DNA of 64,000 nucleotides from Artocarpus heterophyllus (lineage: Eukaryota; Streptophyta; Magnoliopsida; Rosales; Moraceae). This document shows positions 14,284 through 24,486 of the stretch, in pieces. The notes beneath the pieces were generated by a model that was not told the origin of the DNA, searched no databases, and saw only the letters and a list, made by a program, of their open reading frames with translations. The stretch's first letter is position 1. The number at the start of each line of letters is the position of its first letter. The position numbers were made by a program, and so were the translations under genes. Location of the stretch: contig CM046349.1 in assembly GCA_025403435.1 (NCBI GenBank), forward strand, positions 19,056,004 to 19,120,003. The letters run 5' to 3'.

Positions 14284-14627
14284 GATGTCGTTACTTTAAT
14301 AGATTGCCAAAACGAATAGGAAAACAAGAAAGTGATTTATCCTTATCTTTGCAAATATTATATTTGTGTGTTAATTATTTAAAAAATAAAAAATCAAAAA
14401 ATTAAAAAAAATTAAAAAGTCACTATTCACATAAGTATTCATAATTACCATTTACATCACTATTCATAATAAATAAATAAATAAATCTAAAAATTTAAAT
14501 AATAAAAAAGAGAGTAGATGCTTTTCTTTCGCTTCTATATTTGTTTCGGATAAAGAAAAGCTTAGCGTCTTATCTTTTATTTTGTAAGTTTGGGTAACTG
14601 CAAAATTTGTTGAATTATGTCAGAAAG

Positions 14628-14676
14628 GCCCACCGTGGGTTTTGAACCCACGACCACAAGATTAAAACCCTTGCCT
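14628..14676 (-). pseudogene. tRNA-Lys(CUU)-like 3' half inside the Tat derivative
   Basis: Read on the minus strand, this has an anticodon-arm-like piece (GGCAAGGGTTTTAATCTTG), the variable and T-arm sequence GTGGTCGTGGGTTCAAAAC, and an acceptor strand CCACGGTGGGC. This closely follows the 3' half of plant cytosolic tRNA-Lys, including a B-box-like GGTTCAAAACC. The 5' half is not convincing and the anticodon is mutated, so it is not a working tRNA gene. It could be a captured tRNA fragment or a SINE head. Confidence 0.5.
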
Positions 14677-14879
14677 AAGAAAGTTGGAAACTTTAAGTGT
14701 GTCCGGTGTAACTCCCAATAGTCTGAGAATCCAATTAATCTACATTATTCAACTTGAAATTTTTTTTAAAAGAACTTCAAAAATTGTAAAAATAAAAAAA
14801 TAAAAATTTTCAAAAATGAAAAAAATGTTTTAGGAAATTCATCGACACTTTGTTGCCAATTTTTCTAAAAAATGCTTGG

Positions 14880-15540
14880 CACCACTTTTATAGTGTTTGG
14901 TGAAGATTTAAGGAATTGCTAGATAGGTTTCCTTACCATGGTTTTTCTTGGGATCACTTGTTAGGAATCTTCTTGGATGGATTAAGTCCTAAAATTAGAA
15001 ATTGGATAGAAAGAGAAGATGGATCTATCACTTTTTACCAATTACCTGTAAACAAAGTCTATTATATGTCGGAAGATATGGCCGAGTATGATTATTAGAG
15101 ATTGAATAGTTTTAAAACCAACCTAGAGTGGGAGAACAATTAAAATATTTTGAAACCTTGGCTTAACACTCAACCTGAAATTTTGGAGTCAACCTTTGAA
15201 CCATAAAATTAATTAGATACTTCAAATAGGGAAAATTTAAAAATTCTAAGAAAATACTTAGAATTTGTGAAGGGTATATTAGGAAATAAAGAATATTTAA
15301 AATCTACCCACTTTGAGGAGCCTAGTTTGGGAAAAGAATTCTTGGAGATGTTTGAAGAAGACTGTCTATTTAAAGATGACACAAAAGACTCAAATATAGA
15401 AAAGGAACAATCATTATCTTTAGTCTTAAGTTCTCAATCTCAGTTGCCACAAGAGCTTACCAAAGACCATTTATACCTAGATCCTATGTGGCTACTACCT
15501 CCTCCACTAGCAGCATTTTTATGGACCCACTAAGAATGTA
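14880..15540 (+). pseudogene. Gag remnant of the Tat derivative
   Basis: 14916-15098 encodes LDRFPYHGFSWDHLLGIFLDGL, which fits the Athila/Tat gag pattern (aromatic/basic head, PHHG-like turn, then a -L-I-F-Y-G-L helix). It is followed by a LPVNKVYYMSEDMA segment typical of the downstream part of that domain. 15267-15533 is a second open piece, acidic and Ser/Gln-rich. Stops lie between them. Assignment rests on pattern only. Confidence 0.5.
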
Positions 15541-17186
15541 AAATGAGTCAAGTTTTACAAGTTTAAATATTCTATATTTTACCAATCTTGAGGGCATGAT
15601 CACACAATACTTATATATAGTGTCCTTTGACACATATTATGGGAGGAAGCTGTTGTTTGAAGACTATCCACTAGGAGTGAAGATGGTAGAGAGATTTACT
15701 AAATTCAGAGCATCAAGCGATGGGAAAAAGCTTTCAAATTAATATCTTTACCTTCGCTCTTTTGTAATTTATGTTATAATATATTTATGTGTGTTATTTT
15801 GTTTTTCTTTAAAAAAATTGAAATTTATTTAAAAAATTTAAAATGAAGGCTATAAGTTAAATTTGTGTAAAATGGTTGAGTAATGAAGGTTATAGTCAAT
15901 TTTGATTAGCTAGTACTTAGTCCCAGCAGCCTCTTAAGATGCATTCTGAGAGTTTGATTTTGTAAATGTAGTTGTTTTGATTTTCAAATAAAAAAAGTTT
16001 TTTTTTTTGTGTGTTTTATTTTGTATTAAGTTTGTCACAGATTATCTCTATAAATTGTGTTGATTCAAGTAATATTATTCCTATACTCACCTTCTTTTAC
16101 AGATTAAGGACAGTATACAATTTAGGATGGGGAAGAGGGTTATGCAATGTCGTGCAATGATTTTGTGCCAAAATTTTTCAATTTTTGCTCAAATTTTGTT
16201 TTTAAGTGTCATTTATCAATTTTTGTCAATTTTGTGAGTCATTTTAAAAAAATCTAAAGAAATTATTTTGTAAATATTAGTTTCTTAGTAATTAATGTGT
16301 TATTATTTTGATTTCATATCAATGTGATATCATGTTTCTATTCTTTGAATCTTCTAAACTTATGGACTCTTAAAACATAGTTTTTATTTAAGATGTCTAT
16401 GTGTTTATTTTTCAAAGTATTTGTAAGTCATTATTCTCATACACACACTATATAATGCTTAATTGTGGTTGTAAGTCAAAACTTTAGATCTTTGAGTTCT
16501 ATTATTTAGTTAAAATAAATAATTAAGGGCAACAACATTTTTAAAACTAATTAATTAATTAATTAATCAAACAAATTAAATGACAAATCAAAAATTAAAA
16601 AAAGAAGTAAATAAATAAATTATGTATAAAGTTGTAAATTGATGAATAAAATGCAGATAAGTTTGGTTTCATAGCCTCTGTAACTTGAGTAAGTAAATTC
16701 TACGGGGTGCTTTCACACTTAGTACCTTAGGCAAATTAGTTTGGGAGTCACTGAGTCAAAACTCATTACATGGGTTATGGAGAAAGCTTAAGGGCGCAAG
16801 ACATTACACTATACACGGCTGTAAAGTTTATTTAATTTCTGGTTATATTTTTGTTAATATTTATGTTCTTTTGTTCAAATAAATAATTTTCAAGTATTGT
16901 TGTCTGCAGGAGTGATTTGAAACAAAATAATAGAATGATTTTATTCTTAGTTTTTTTATGAAACTTCATGATTATTCATTATTATTTATGCAATAAGCTT
17001 GGCTTATTTACATTTTGTTAAATAGCATTTAAGGTGTTTTAAATAAAAGTTTTGTTTCATTAGTTTTTTAAGTTAGGTGAGTTAAATTAGAGTTAAATGG
17101 GTTGTATTGTGTGGATGATTTGTAAATCATTTCAAAATTCTATTGCTTTAATTGCTAGGGACTAGTAATAAACTAGTTGGGGAGTA
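15541..17186 (+). other. Non-coding interior of the Tat derivative with polypurine tracts
   Basis: No coding capacity was seen. A purine run GGATGGGGAAGAGGG lies at about 16125-16139. A second tract, TTGGGGAGTA (17177-17186), directly precedes the right LTR. Tat-lineage elements often carry long non-coding interiors with extra purine tracts. Confidence 0.5.
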
Positions 17187-18899
17187 TGATAAGACTGTAA
17201 AAGTGTACACTTTTAAAGGTTAAAATCAATTATTTACATTTTTATTTCTTGTTAAATCCTCTCATTGATAGCGCTTTCATGTTTTATGTTGTCTTTGTAT
17301 TTTAGTGTGAAAAATTGCTTAAATATGTGTTTTAAATTTTTTTTTATGCTTAAGTATATTTTCAATAAATTTTAGAGTCATTTTTATGTGTAAAATATTT
17401 GTTCGTATCCAATCAGCAAAAATCAGTAATTTTTGTAAAGTAAATTTATTTTCGACCTTAATATGTTTTATAGTGTGTTTTAAGTTTACAACTATGTTTT
17501 AATATATTTTTAGTAATTTCTAAAATATTTTTGAGTCTTAAATATTTAGTCTATATAAAACCAAATAGGACCATTAATTTTAAAAGGTTGTTCCTATTTT
17601 TAGTATATTTTGTGTGTTTTGATGTTATTTAAATATTTTTATAAATATTGTTTATAAAATAATTAGACAACAAATAAAAGTTGCATAAGCACGACATCAT
17701 CAAAAAAATTCAACTTTCATTGCAAGTTGCAGAAGTTGTATAGTTATAATAATATAATAAATAAAATAAACATAAAAATATTATGAATAGTGAATTTTAA
17801 TTCACTGTAAAATAGGGTGCACTTCCGTTCCTTCACCCCTACCCCACCCCCACAATTTTCTTCAGTTTTTCAAAAGTTGAGCTTTTAACTCAACAGATAC
17901 TCTTTTCTAGAGGAGATGCTACTAGAGCACTCTTCCAACCCCACTTTTAATATTTAAATAATGTCTAAAATAGAGTAGAAAGTCTAGTGAGGTAGAGAGA
18001 TAATCTTGTATGCATAGTAGTCTAGTATGGTTTTTAACCAATATTTGTATTATAATGTTTATATTTTATAGAATGAATCGTTTTCTATGTTTTAAATAAT
18101 TATTGTTAATGTTGTTATGCTATCTAATTCTTGCATAAATTATGTCAAGCTTTCTTTATGTAATTTAATTGTGTTGCATAATTAATATTAATAATATTAA
18201 AATCATGCTGGTTTATTAAGTTGAGTTTTTGTTGTATTATAGACATAAGCTAGCATAGTAAATGCTTGGTAATACTTGATTTATTATCGACAGAGAATGG
18301 CATAGTGTATTCTTCAACCATTTAATAAAATAAGGTTCTACTAAAACTAACACCAAAATCTATTCCATTATAAATATATTAATTTTAATTTGTTATTATC
18401 TTTTCTATCATAAGATTATGTTAGTTATAACTGTAGTGACGATGGTTATAATTGTAATTGTTAGTGCACCAAATCACTAGTGAGAGGTAATTATTTTATT
18501 ATTTTTATGGCAAGTCTATTACTGTATTATGGCTTGTTATATTATCGCTCTTGCAGGACTCGTAAAAATAATAAATGTGCCTGTTTTATATGAGAGGAGA
18601 ATTAATATTTTGGATACTTTAGAAAATTTATGATTATAGTTAAATTCCATGTTGGTTATGAAATATATAAGTGATTCTCGACGACTTACCAAGTTTAGTT
18701 TTAAATTTTAAATCTTAAACCAAAAATCACAAAAGTATTTGTTTTGTTTGTAAATCACTTACTTTTTTAACGTAAATTTCAAAAGACTTTTCTTCTGAAA
18801 GTACACCCTCCTTGTGGATTCGACCTTAGACTCACCGAGCTATATTACTTGAGATAACCATGGTTTAGTTTATAGTGTGACACAATTTTGATTGCATCA
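17187..18899 (+). repeat. 3' LTR of the Tat-type derivative
   Basis: 1713 bases, TGATAAGACTGT...GATTGCATCA. It is homologous throughout to 12520-14259, with many substitutions and small gaps, so the insertion is old. The copia integrase sequence resumes right after it. Confidence 0.78.
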
Positions 18900-20220
18900 T
18901 CACCTTTTGTCCCTTTTGAACATCCACAAACATGTATACTTCTAAACATGCTTCCAATTTATTCATTTCCTTATCTAGGATATGAGTAGGACAATCCCAT
19001 ATTCAAATATTGTTTAAGGATGTCTTCCTATATGTCTATAACTCTTGAGGAGTTTTAGGAACTTATTTTAAAGGCACCTTGTTCAAAAGATAACATACAG
19101 TTTGTAGGGCGTATCTCCAAAAAGTTATTGGCAATATTGAAGAACTCATTATGGACCTAATTATGTCCAACATGGTCCTATTCCTTTTCTCAACCATGCC
19201 ATTTTGCAACGGATTGCCAGGCGTAGTCAATTGTGATAATATTCTATTCTCTATTAAGTGTCCTAAGAACTCATCGGAGAGGTTCTCTCTACCTCGATTA
19301 GATTGAAGTGCTTTTATGAGTTTACCTAGTTGCTTTTATGCTTCACTCAAAACTCCTTAAACTTGTCAAAAGTTTCAATCTTATGATGCATAAGGTAAAC
19401 GAATCCATATCTCGAGTAGTCATCAATGGAAGAGACAAAATACTCGTTCCCTCTTCGTGCCTTAACATTTATGGGACAACAATCACTTTGCATAAGTTTT
19501 AATACCCCTTCAGCTCGATTGCCCTTAGACTCAAGTAGTCTTTTGGTCATTTTTCCCTCTAAACAAGACTCATACAGCAGTGTAAATTCCACCTCTAAAT
19601 GGTTTAGAGGTTCATTCCTTACCAATGTTTGAATCTTATTTAGGCTAATATGACCTAATCACAAGTGCCAAAGATAAGTTTTATTGGATTGAGAAGTTTT
19701 AAGCCTTTTGGAGTTACCATTAATTTCAGTGTTTAGTAGTGAGTCTATCTTAGGTTTGAAAAAAAATAGACTGTTTTGCATCCATCCACTACTAATAAAG
19801 GATTTGTTTTTACGAATAACCACTTTATTATTATAAAAAAAAAGTTAATAAGAATCCTTAAATTAAAAAGCAACAAAAATTAAATTCCTTTCAAATTTAG
19901 AAACATAAAAACATCCTCTCAAAACTATACTCCTATAACTCTCAAAATAAAGATTGACGTTTCCCAATGTGTTTCAACAAACACTAAGGTCTCATTGCCA
20001 ATCTGCAACGTGAAATGCTCATTTAACAAACTTCATGTTTTCTTAAACCCTTTTAGAGAAACACAAACAAGATTAGTGTCTCTAGAATCTATGACCCAAA
20101 TTGTTACTTGATTCTTCAACTAAGCATGTTTTAGTAACCAGAAGTTCCTGTTTACCTCTTTTTACCTAGAAAGTCCTTGCTATTCTTCTTCATGTGCCCA
20201 ATCTTTCTGTAAAAAAAAAA
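18900..20220 (-). pseudogene. Copia element 1 integrase and GAG-pre-integrase remnant
   Basis: 19347-19625 (minus) encodes LNHLEVEFTLLYESCLEGKMTK-like sequence, the GAG-pre-integrase/zinc region, followed by VSSIDDYSRYGFVYLM, the integrase core around its first catalytic Asp. Farther right the frame breaks but matches 31763-32440 of copia element 2. 20100-20220 corresponds to the protease and zinc-knuckle zone and is unreadable as protein. Confidence 0.75.
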
Positions 20221-20980
20221 GCGCTTGAGCTTCTATTGGTTCCTCTTATTCTTCTTCTTGTTCTTGCCCTTCATTGGTGAAATAGAAGACTTCCCATTCT
20301 TAGTCTTTTGCTTCTTTCCATTCCCAAAGTTGGAATTAGAACTAGATACAACCACCAAGTTCACCTCGCCATTAGCAGGAGCTTTTCTAATCAGGCTTTC
20401 AAACTCTTGCAATTACTTCATCAGCTTAGTTAAGGTTATATTCTATCTATTTATTAGATTGTATGAAGGTCTAAATAGGATGAACTCCTTAGAAAAAAGT
20501 CTCAAAAATCATATTTAGTTGTGATAGCATCAATGTCTGCTCCATAGGTTTGAGTCTCAGTGAGGTAGCCCATGACCAATATTATGTGATCCTTCACAAA
20601 TGTCTTTGGCTTTAATCTACAATTGAGATGCTTTCGAAGAGCCCCTTGTCGCTTCGTTAAGGCTTCGCCTCTAAACATGTCCTCAAGATTGTCAATGATT
20701 TGTTGAGCAATTTCATGATCTTCATGTTCAGCTTGTAACATGTTATACATGCTAGCCATAATATAGCAACAAGCTTGATTGTAAGCATCTTTCCAGTAAT
20801 CATACGCTTGGATTTGCTCATTAGTAGTTTGCCAATATGTGCGAGAGGACAAGGTATGGTTAGCATTAATTTTTGTTTCTCAAAGAATAGGACAATGTTC
20901 AGGTTCCTTTTCTAATCATTATTTTTCTTGTCGTTTAATGTCTTTTTATCAAGTATTAAAGATAAATCCGCTTTAGACAT
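20221..20980 (-). pseudogene. Copia element 1 gag (UBN2-type) remnant
   Basis: An ATG at 20978-20980 (minus) begins MSKADLSLILDKKTLN, the typical N-terminus of copia gag in this family. A stop and a frameshift near 20850 follow. 20502-20852 then keeps the conserved core QIIDNLEDMFRGEALTKRQG. The same core is seen at 32795-33049 in copia element 2. The 20221-20500 part is a Ser/Asn/Lys-rich linker with stops. Confidence 0.78.
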
Positions 20981-22559
20981 TTTGATCTACAAAAAAAAAA
21001 AATGCATTGACTAAGCATAAGGAAACATACAATAATAATTTAGTAAAGATAACACAAACATATAAGCAAACATATAATATGTTTATGTGTTAAAACATTA
21101 AAAAAATCACAGCCTTACATTAAAATTCATAACTTAGAATTTAACCAACCTCCTAAAGGAGACTTGCCAAATTCAAATAAAAACACGGATCTTATCTGAT
21201 TAGTATATACTATCTTAGACTTGTCTTGGTCTATAACCATACTAATAGTTGCTTTCTTTGGCTATTTATTTTATTAACAGATCTCCTAGTGGAAGTTAAT
21301 AATAAAGTTAATCTTGAGTGTTTAATCATTGTTTCAACTACTGTATCCATGGTTTATAATTGTCACTTAGGGGTAAACAATGATAAAACATGCTAAAGTA
21401 AATTATCCTTTTGGAGATCCAATCTAGTATATGATGAATTCCTTCCTAAGGATCAGAACTATCATGTGTTACCTACAGACCAATGATGGAAGTCTTAGAT
21501 TCTCTCTTCAAAAACCTTCTCCCACTTAATATTTTTAAAAACAAGGTTGTATGTTAAAAACATGCATGAATAATTTTTAATGAGTGGCACTGTCTATTCT
21601 ACATGACATGTTATTAACATACATGGCAAAACATATTATAAAGCAAACAAGCAATGCAATAAGCAAAGCTACGAGCAATGTAATAAAAAAACCACAATAT
21701 TATAGTTCCATCCTAAAGAAAAGAAAATAAAGATTACAAGATTTAATCAAAATATTTTATTGATTCTTTATCTTATATCTTCTCATTGTATCCTACTTCA
21801 TATGGTGTTCATCTTCAATTTCAATCTAATATAGATCAAAATTTATTCTTTGGTTATCATACAATTTTCTTTTTATTTTTCTCAAAATTGTCTCATTAAA
21901 TAAACACATCACTAAAATAACAAAAAACAGATTTCTACCATTTAACGATCCACCGCCCAATATCGAAGCCAGTCTAGCTGCGGCTAGTCGACCGTGCCCT
22001 GTATAAGGTAGTCGATCGTACAATCGTAGACCAGACTTGAGAACTTATTTTCTTAATTATTTATAGTTGTAATTTTAATAACAATTAAGAAAAACTCATG
22101 AAAAATTTTATAAACATAGAAAATAAATAAAATTGCAGTTATCTCCATATTATAGATTCGTCTTCAATTTGAATAATTATTTTAATAGAAATTTACAACC
22201 AAAACCTACATCATTTATAGTTTATAAAATTTCTATAAAATAAAAATAGCAAACCCTAGATGGTGATGATTGACCGCCATCTAATTACACGAAAAATCTA
22301 GGTACATATTGTAACTTCTAAGAAACCATAACTAGCAAAATTAATTAATTAATAATAATAATTAAACTAGAAATTTAATTAACAATTAATAATCAATAAA
22401 CATTCACCACATAATCTCATTACAACATAACATAATATAGAAATCCTAGAGTGCCAACTCTCTAAAAAATTCAATTCAAGTATATGTGAGATTAAGATCA
22501 GATAATTTATGTGTATAGCATGATCACAAACTCCTTAAAACCACGTCTCTGATATCAAT
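20981..22559 (-). other. Long untranslated leader and primer-binding site of copia element 1
   Basis: 1.6 kb between gag and the 5' LTR, without coding capacity. Next to the LTR the minus strand reads TGATATCAGAG (22547-22557), close to the TGGTATCAGAG complement of initiator tRNA-Met. A GC-rich patch at 21980-22026 carries TAGTCGACCGTGCCC and TAGTCGATCG. It is an inverted counterpart of the patch in the LTR of copia element 2. Confidence 0.65.
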
Positions 22560-23509
22560 TGTTGGAAAACAAATGCGTAGGGGAGTTTTAAAAATTTAAT
22601 AATAAGAACCTTTTTAATAAATGAGTTAGACATGCTATATACGATAAATTAACAATATATCTTTATATTTCTTATGGATCGAAAACCACACATATGACTG
22701 AACTAGAAGAGTATCAACCAATTGGTCTTCTTTGCCACGACTGGAATGCAAGTGGACACATGTCGTTCAACATTCCTTTAAGTAACATCTCCTTCCAACC
22801 ACAAAAGAGAACCCATAATTAAGGTTCTTGATGTTGAACAATAATTTTATGAGAGATGTAGAGTTTTTCTCTTTAAAAACTCTCTGGAAATCTCTCTAGT
22901 GATCCAAAAAATAATAAAAAATGTTTCTTATTTATATAGTTGAAAGGGCAGTCATTCTTATCTAAATGTCAGCTTTTGGTACATTAAAAAACATAAGTCA
23001 AGAATACAGATTCATTAATTTATTTGAAGATTAATATGTAATACATATGATTGTCTAAAGCAATCAACTTATTCAAAAGGAATTATTATTCAAATCAATT
23101 CAATTTTTAGTTCCAATCAAATATATTGTCACCTATGACAATATACCAGTAGCTCTACTCATAGAGCGCTACTCCAATGACTAAGACAAGTCATCTTCTA
23201 TTAGAGATGTTGACAATGTAACAAACTTAACAAAAATAAAGTGCCCAACTTTATTCACTCGATTGTGGACGTTTTATATTTAGACCATCACCTTAAGATT
23301 CATGTCTTTTGCATAATCTATCCATCATATGCACAATTTTAATAGTTTAGATTGATAATCTTAGACTTCTATTTGCTTCTCATATATTCAACATTAATGA
23401 ACATAAAGAAAATAATACTTGATATATGACATAATTAATAATTCTTTATTGATTTAAATGTCTTAGAAAACAATTACATCATTTAATCCTTAAGGCTTCT
23501 ACTCTAACA
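22560..23509 (-). repeat. 5' LTR of copia element 1, internally deleted
   Basis: 950 bases, TGTTGGAAAAC...TCTAACA. Both ends match the 3' LTR, but about 1 kb of the middle is missing at roughly 22965: sequence corresponding to about 9145 jumps to about 10108. The lost part includes the GC-rich motif region. Confidence 0.8.
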
Positions 23510-24075
23510 TTATCATCAATGTTAGAGAAGTTCAAAAAGATGAAGAAGGTAGCGAAATCATGGTGAGACCATACAGATTTTGTGGCGGTTGGGAAACGAG
23601 TTGCAAGCTAGCTCTGGTGGTCGACGACCTTTATGGTGCCTGTAAAGCTTTTGTCAACAGAGCTTCACGAGACTACTTTCAATTGAGGAAATCAATAGAG
23701 AAAAAGAGAAGGAGAGCCATAGAGCATGGAAGAAAGAGAGAGAAATGTTTTTGGGGAAGGAAGATATAGAGGAAGATAAGAGTATCAACGATGCTTGGTG
23801 AGTTTCAAACGATGACGAAAATAGAGGAGAGAGAGTGACAGGGACAAAGAAGATAGAGATAGAGGAAGAGAAGAGCAGCAGATATCAGAGAGAGGGAAAA
23901 AAAAAGAGAAAGGATGAGGGGAATAAAGGGAGAAAAAGAAAGAAAGAAAGAAAGAACCCATGTGTTTAATTAGAATACTATAATTAAGCATTTAAAATAT
24001 GCTATTTATTCTTAATTTTTAAAATATGTTATTTACTTTAAAAAGTTTCACAAAACTGCTATATAGTACAATTTC
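23510..24075. mobile_element. TIR family copy XA, right arm
   Basis: The sequence resumes after the copia insertion. It contains a CpG-containing core (23560-23690), then a GA-rich tract (23690-23960), then AT-rich sequence. It ends with the inverted terminus GAAATTGTACTATATAGCAG (read on the minus strand from 24075). The same terminus type starts copies XC and XE. A 69-codon frame at 23560 resembles no known family and runs into the purine tract, so I do not call it a gene. Confidence 0.5.
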
Positions 24076-24486
24076 TTTAAAAACTTAAATAAATAGTTTA
24101 TTTAAGAAAAAATCTAAATTTATATTCATTAAACTTTTAAAAAAAAATCCCTACTCAATTTCCCCCTTATCTTCTTAATAAAAACCCTAACACTTATCCT
24201 CTCTACCCCTCTCTCTTCCCCTTCTTACTCCTCCTCTTTTTCTCTCTCTCCTCCTCTTTTTCTCCTCATAACAAAGTTTAAAGTAGTCTCTTAAACCTAG
24301 ACACCAAATCTTAAGTCCAATGATGCTAAAAGAGCTTAAAAAGTCAAGAAAGCTCAATCAAAGCTCTAACTTATTTTAATGCTTTCAATCTTAATTGGAG
24401 CTTTTTTGAACACCCACTTGGACATGATCAATCAACACACAGATTCTAAAAACTTTAAATTTTTGCATATATATAAGTATTATATA
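24076..24486. mobile_element. TIR family copy XB, left arm
   Basis: AT-rich left end, then a CT-rich tract at 24180-24270 (CCTCTCTACC, CTCTCTTCCCC), then CpG-poor core sequence up to the copia 2 target duplication. The right arm is at 35454-35748. It abuts copy XA directly. Confidence 0.42.

Larger units (their letters stand above)
12520..18899 (+). mobile_element. Tat/Athila-type gypsy derivative nested in copia element 1
   Basis: Two direct repeats of about 1.7 kb (12520-14259 and 17187-18899) flank a 2.9 kb interior. Next to the left LTR is a primer-binding site of the tRNA-Asp type, and before the right LTR is TTGGGGAGTA, a polypurine-like tract. The interior has only gag-like remnants and no protease, RT or integrase, so it is a non-autonomous deletion derivative. 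The copia integrase sequence resumes on both sides. Candidate target duplication ATCTT (left) / ACCTT (right) has one mismatch and is tentative. Confidence 0.75.
8688..23509 (-). mobile_element. Copia element 1, degenerate Ty1/copia retrotransposon (minus strand)
   Basis: It is bounded by LTRs beginning TGTTGG and ending TCTAACA. Flanks are CTATC (8683-8687) and TTATC (23510-23514), a five-base target duplication with one change. In element order (right to left) it has: 5' LTR, an initiator-Met-type primer-binding site, a long leader, gag, GAG-pre-integrase/integrase, reverse transcriptase, RNase H, polypurine tract and 3' LTR, which is the copia gene order. The coding part is full of stops and frameshifts. 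A Tat-type gypsy derivative (12520-18899) is inserted in the integrase region. Confidence 0.85.

Noticed and set aside
23560..23769. 69-codon frame in TIR copy XA
   Set aside because: The C-terminal half is translation of a GA-rich tract and the rest has no family resemblance. It is probably part of a transposon core.
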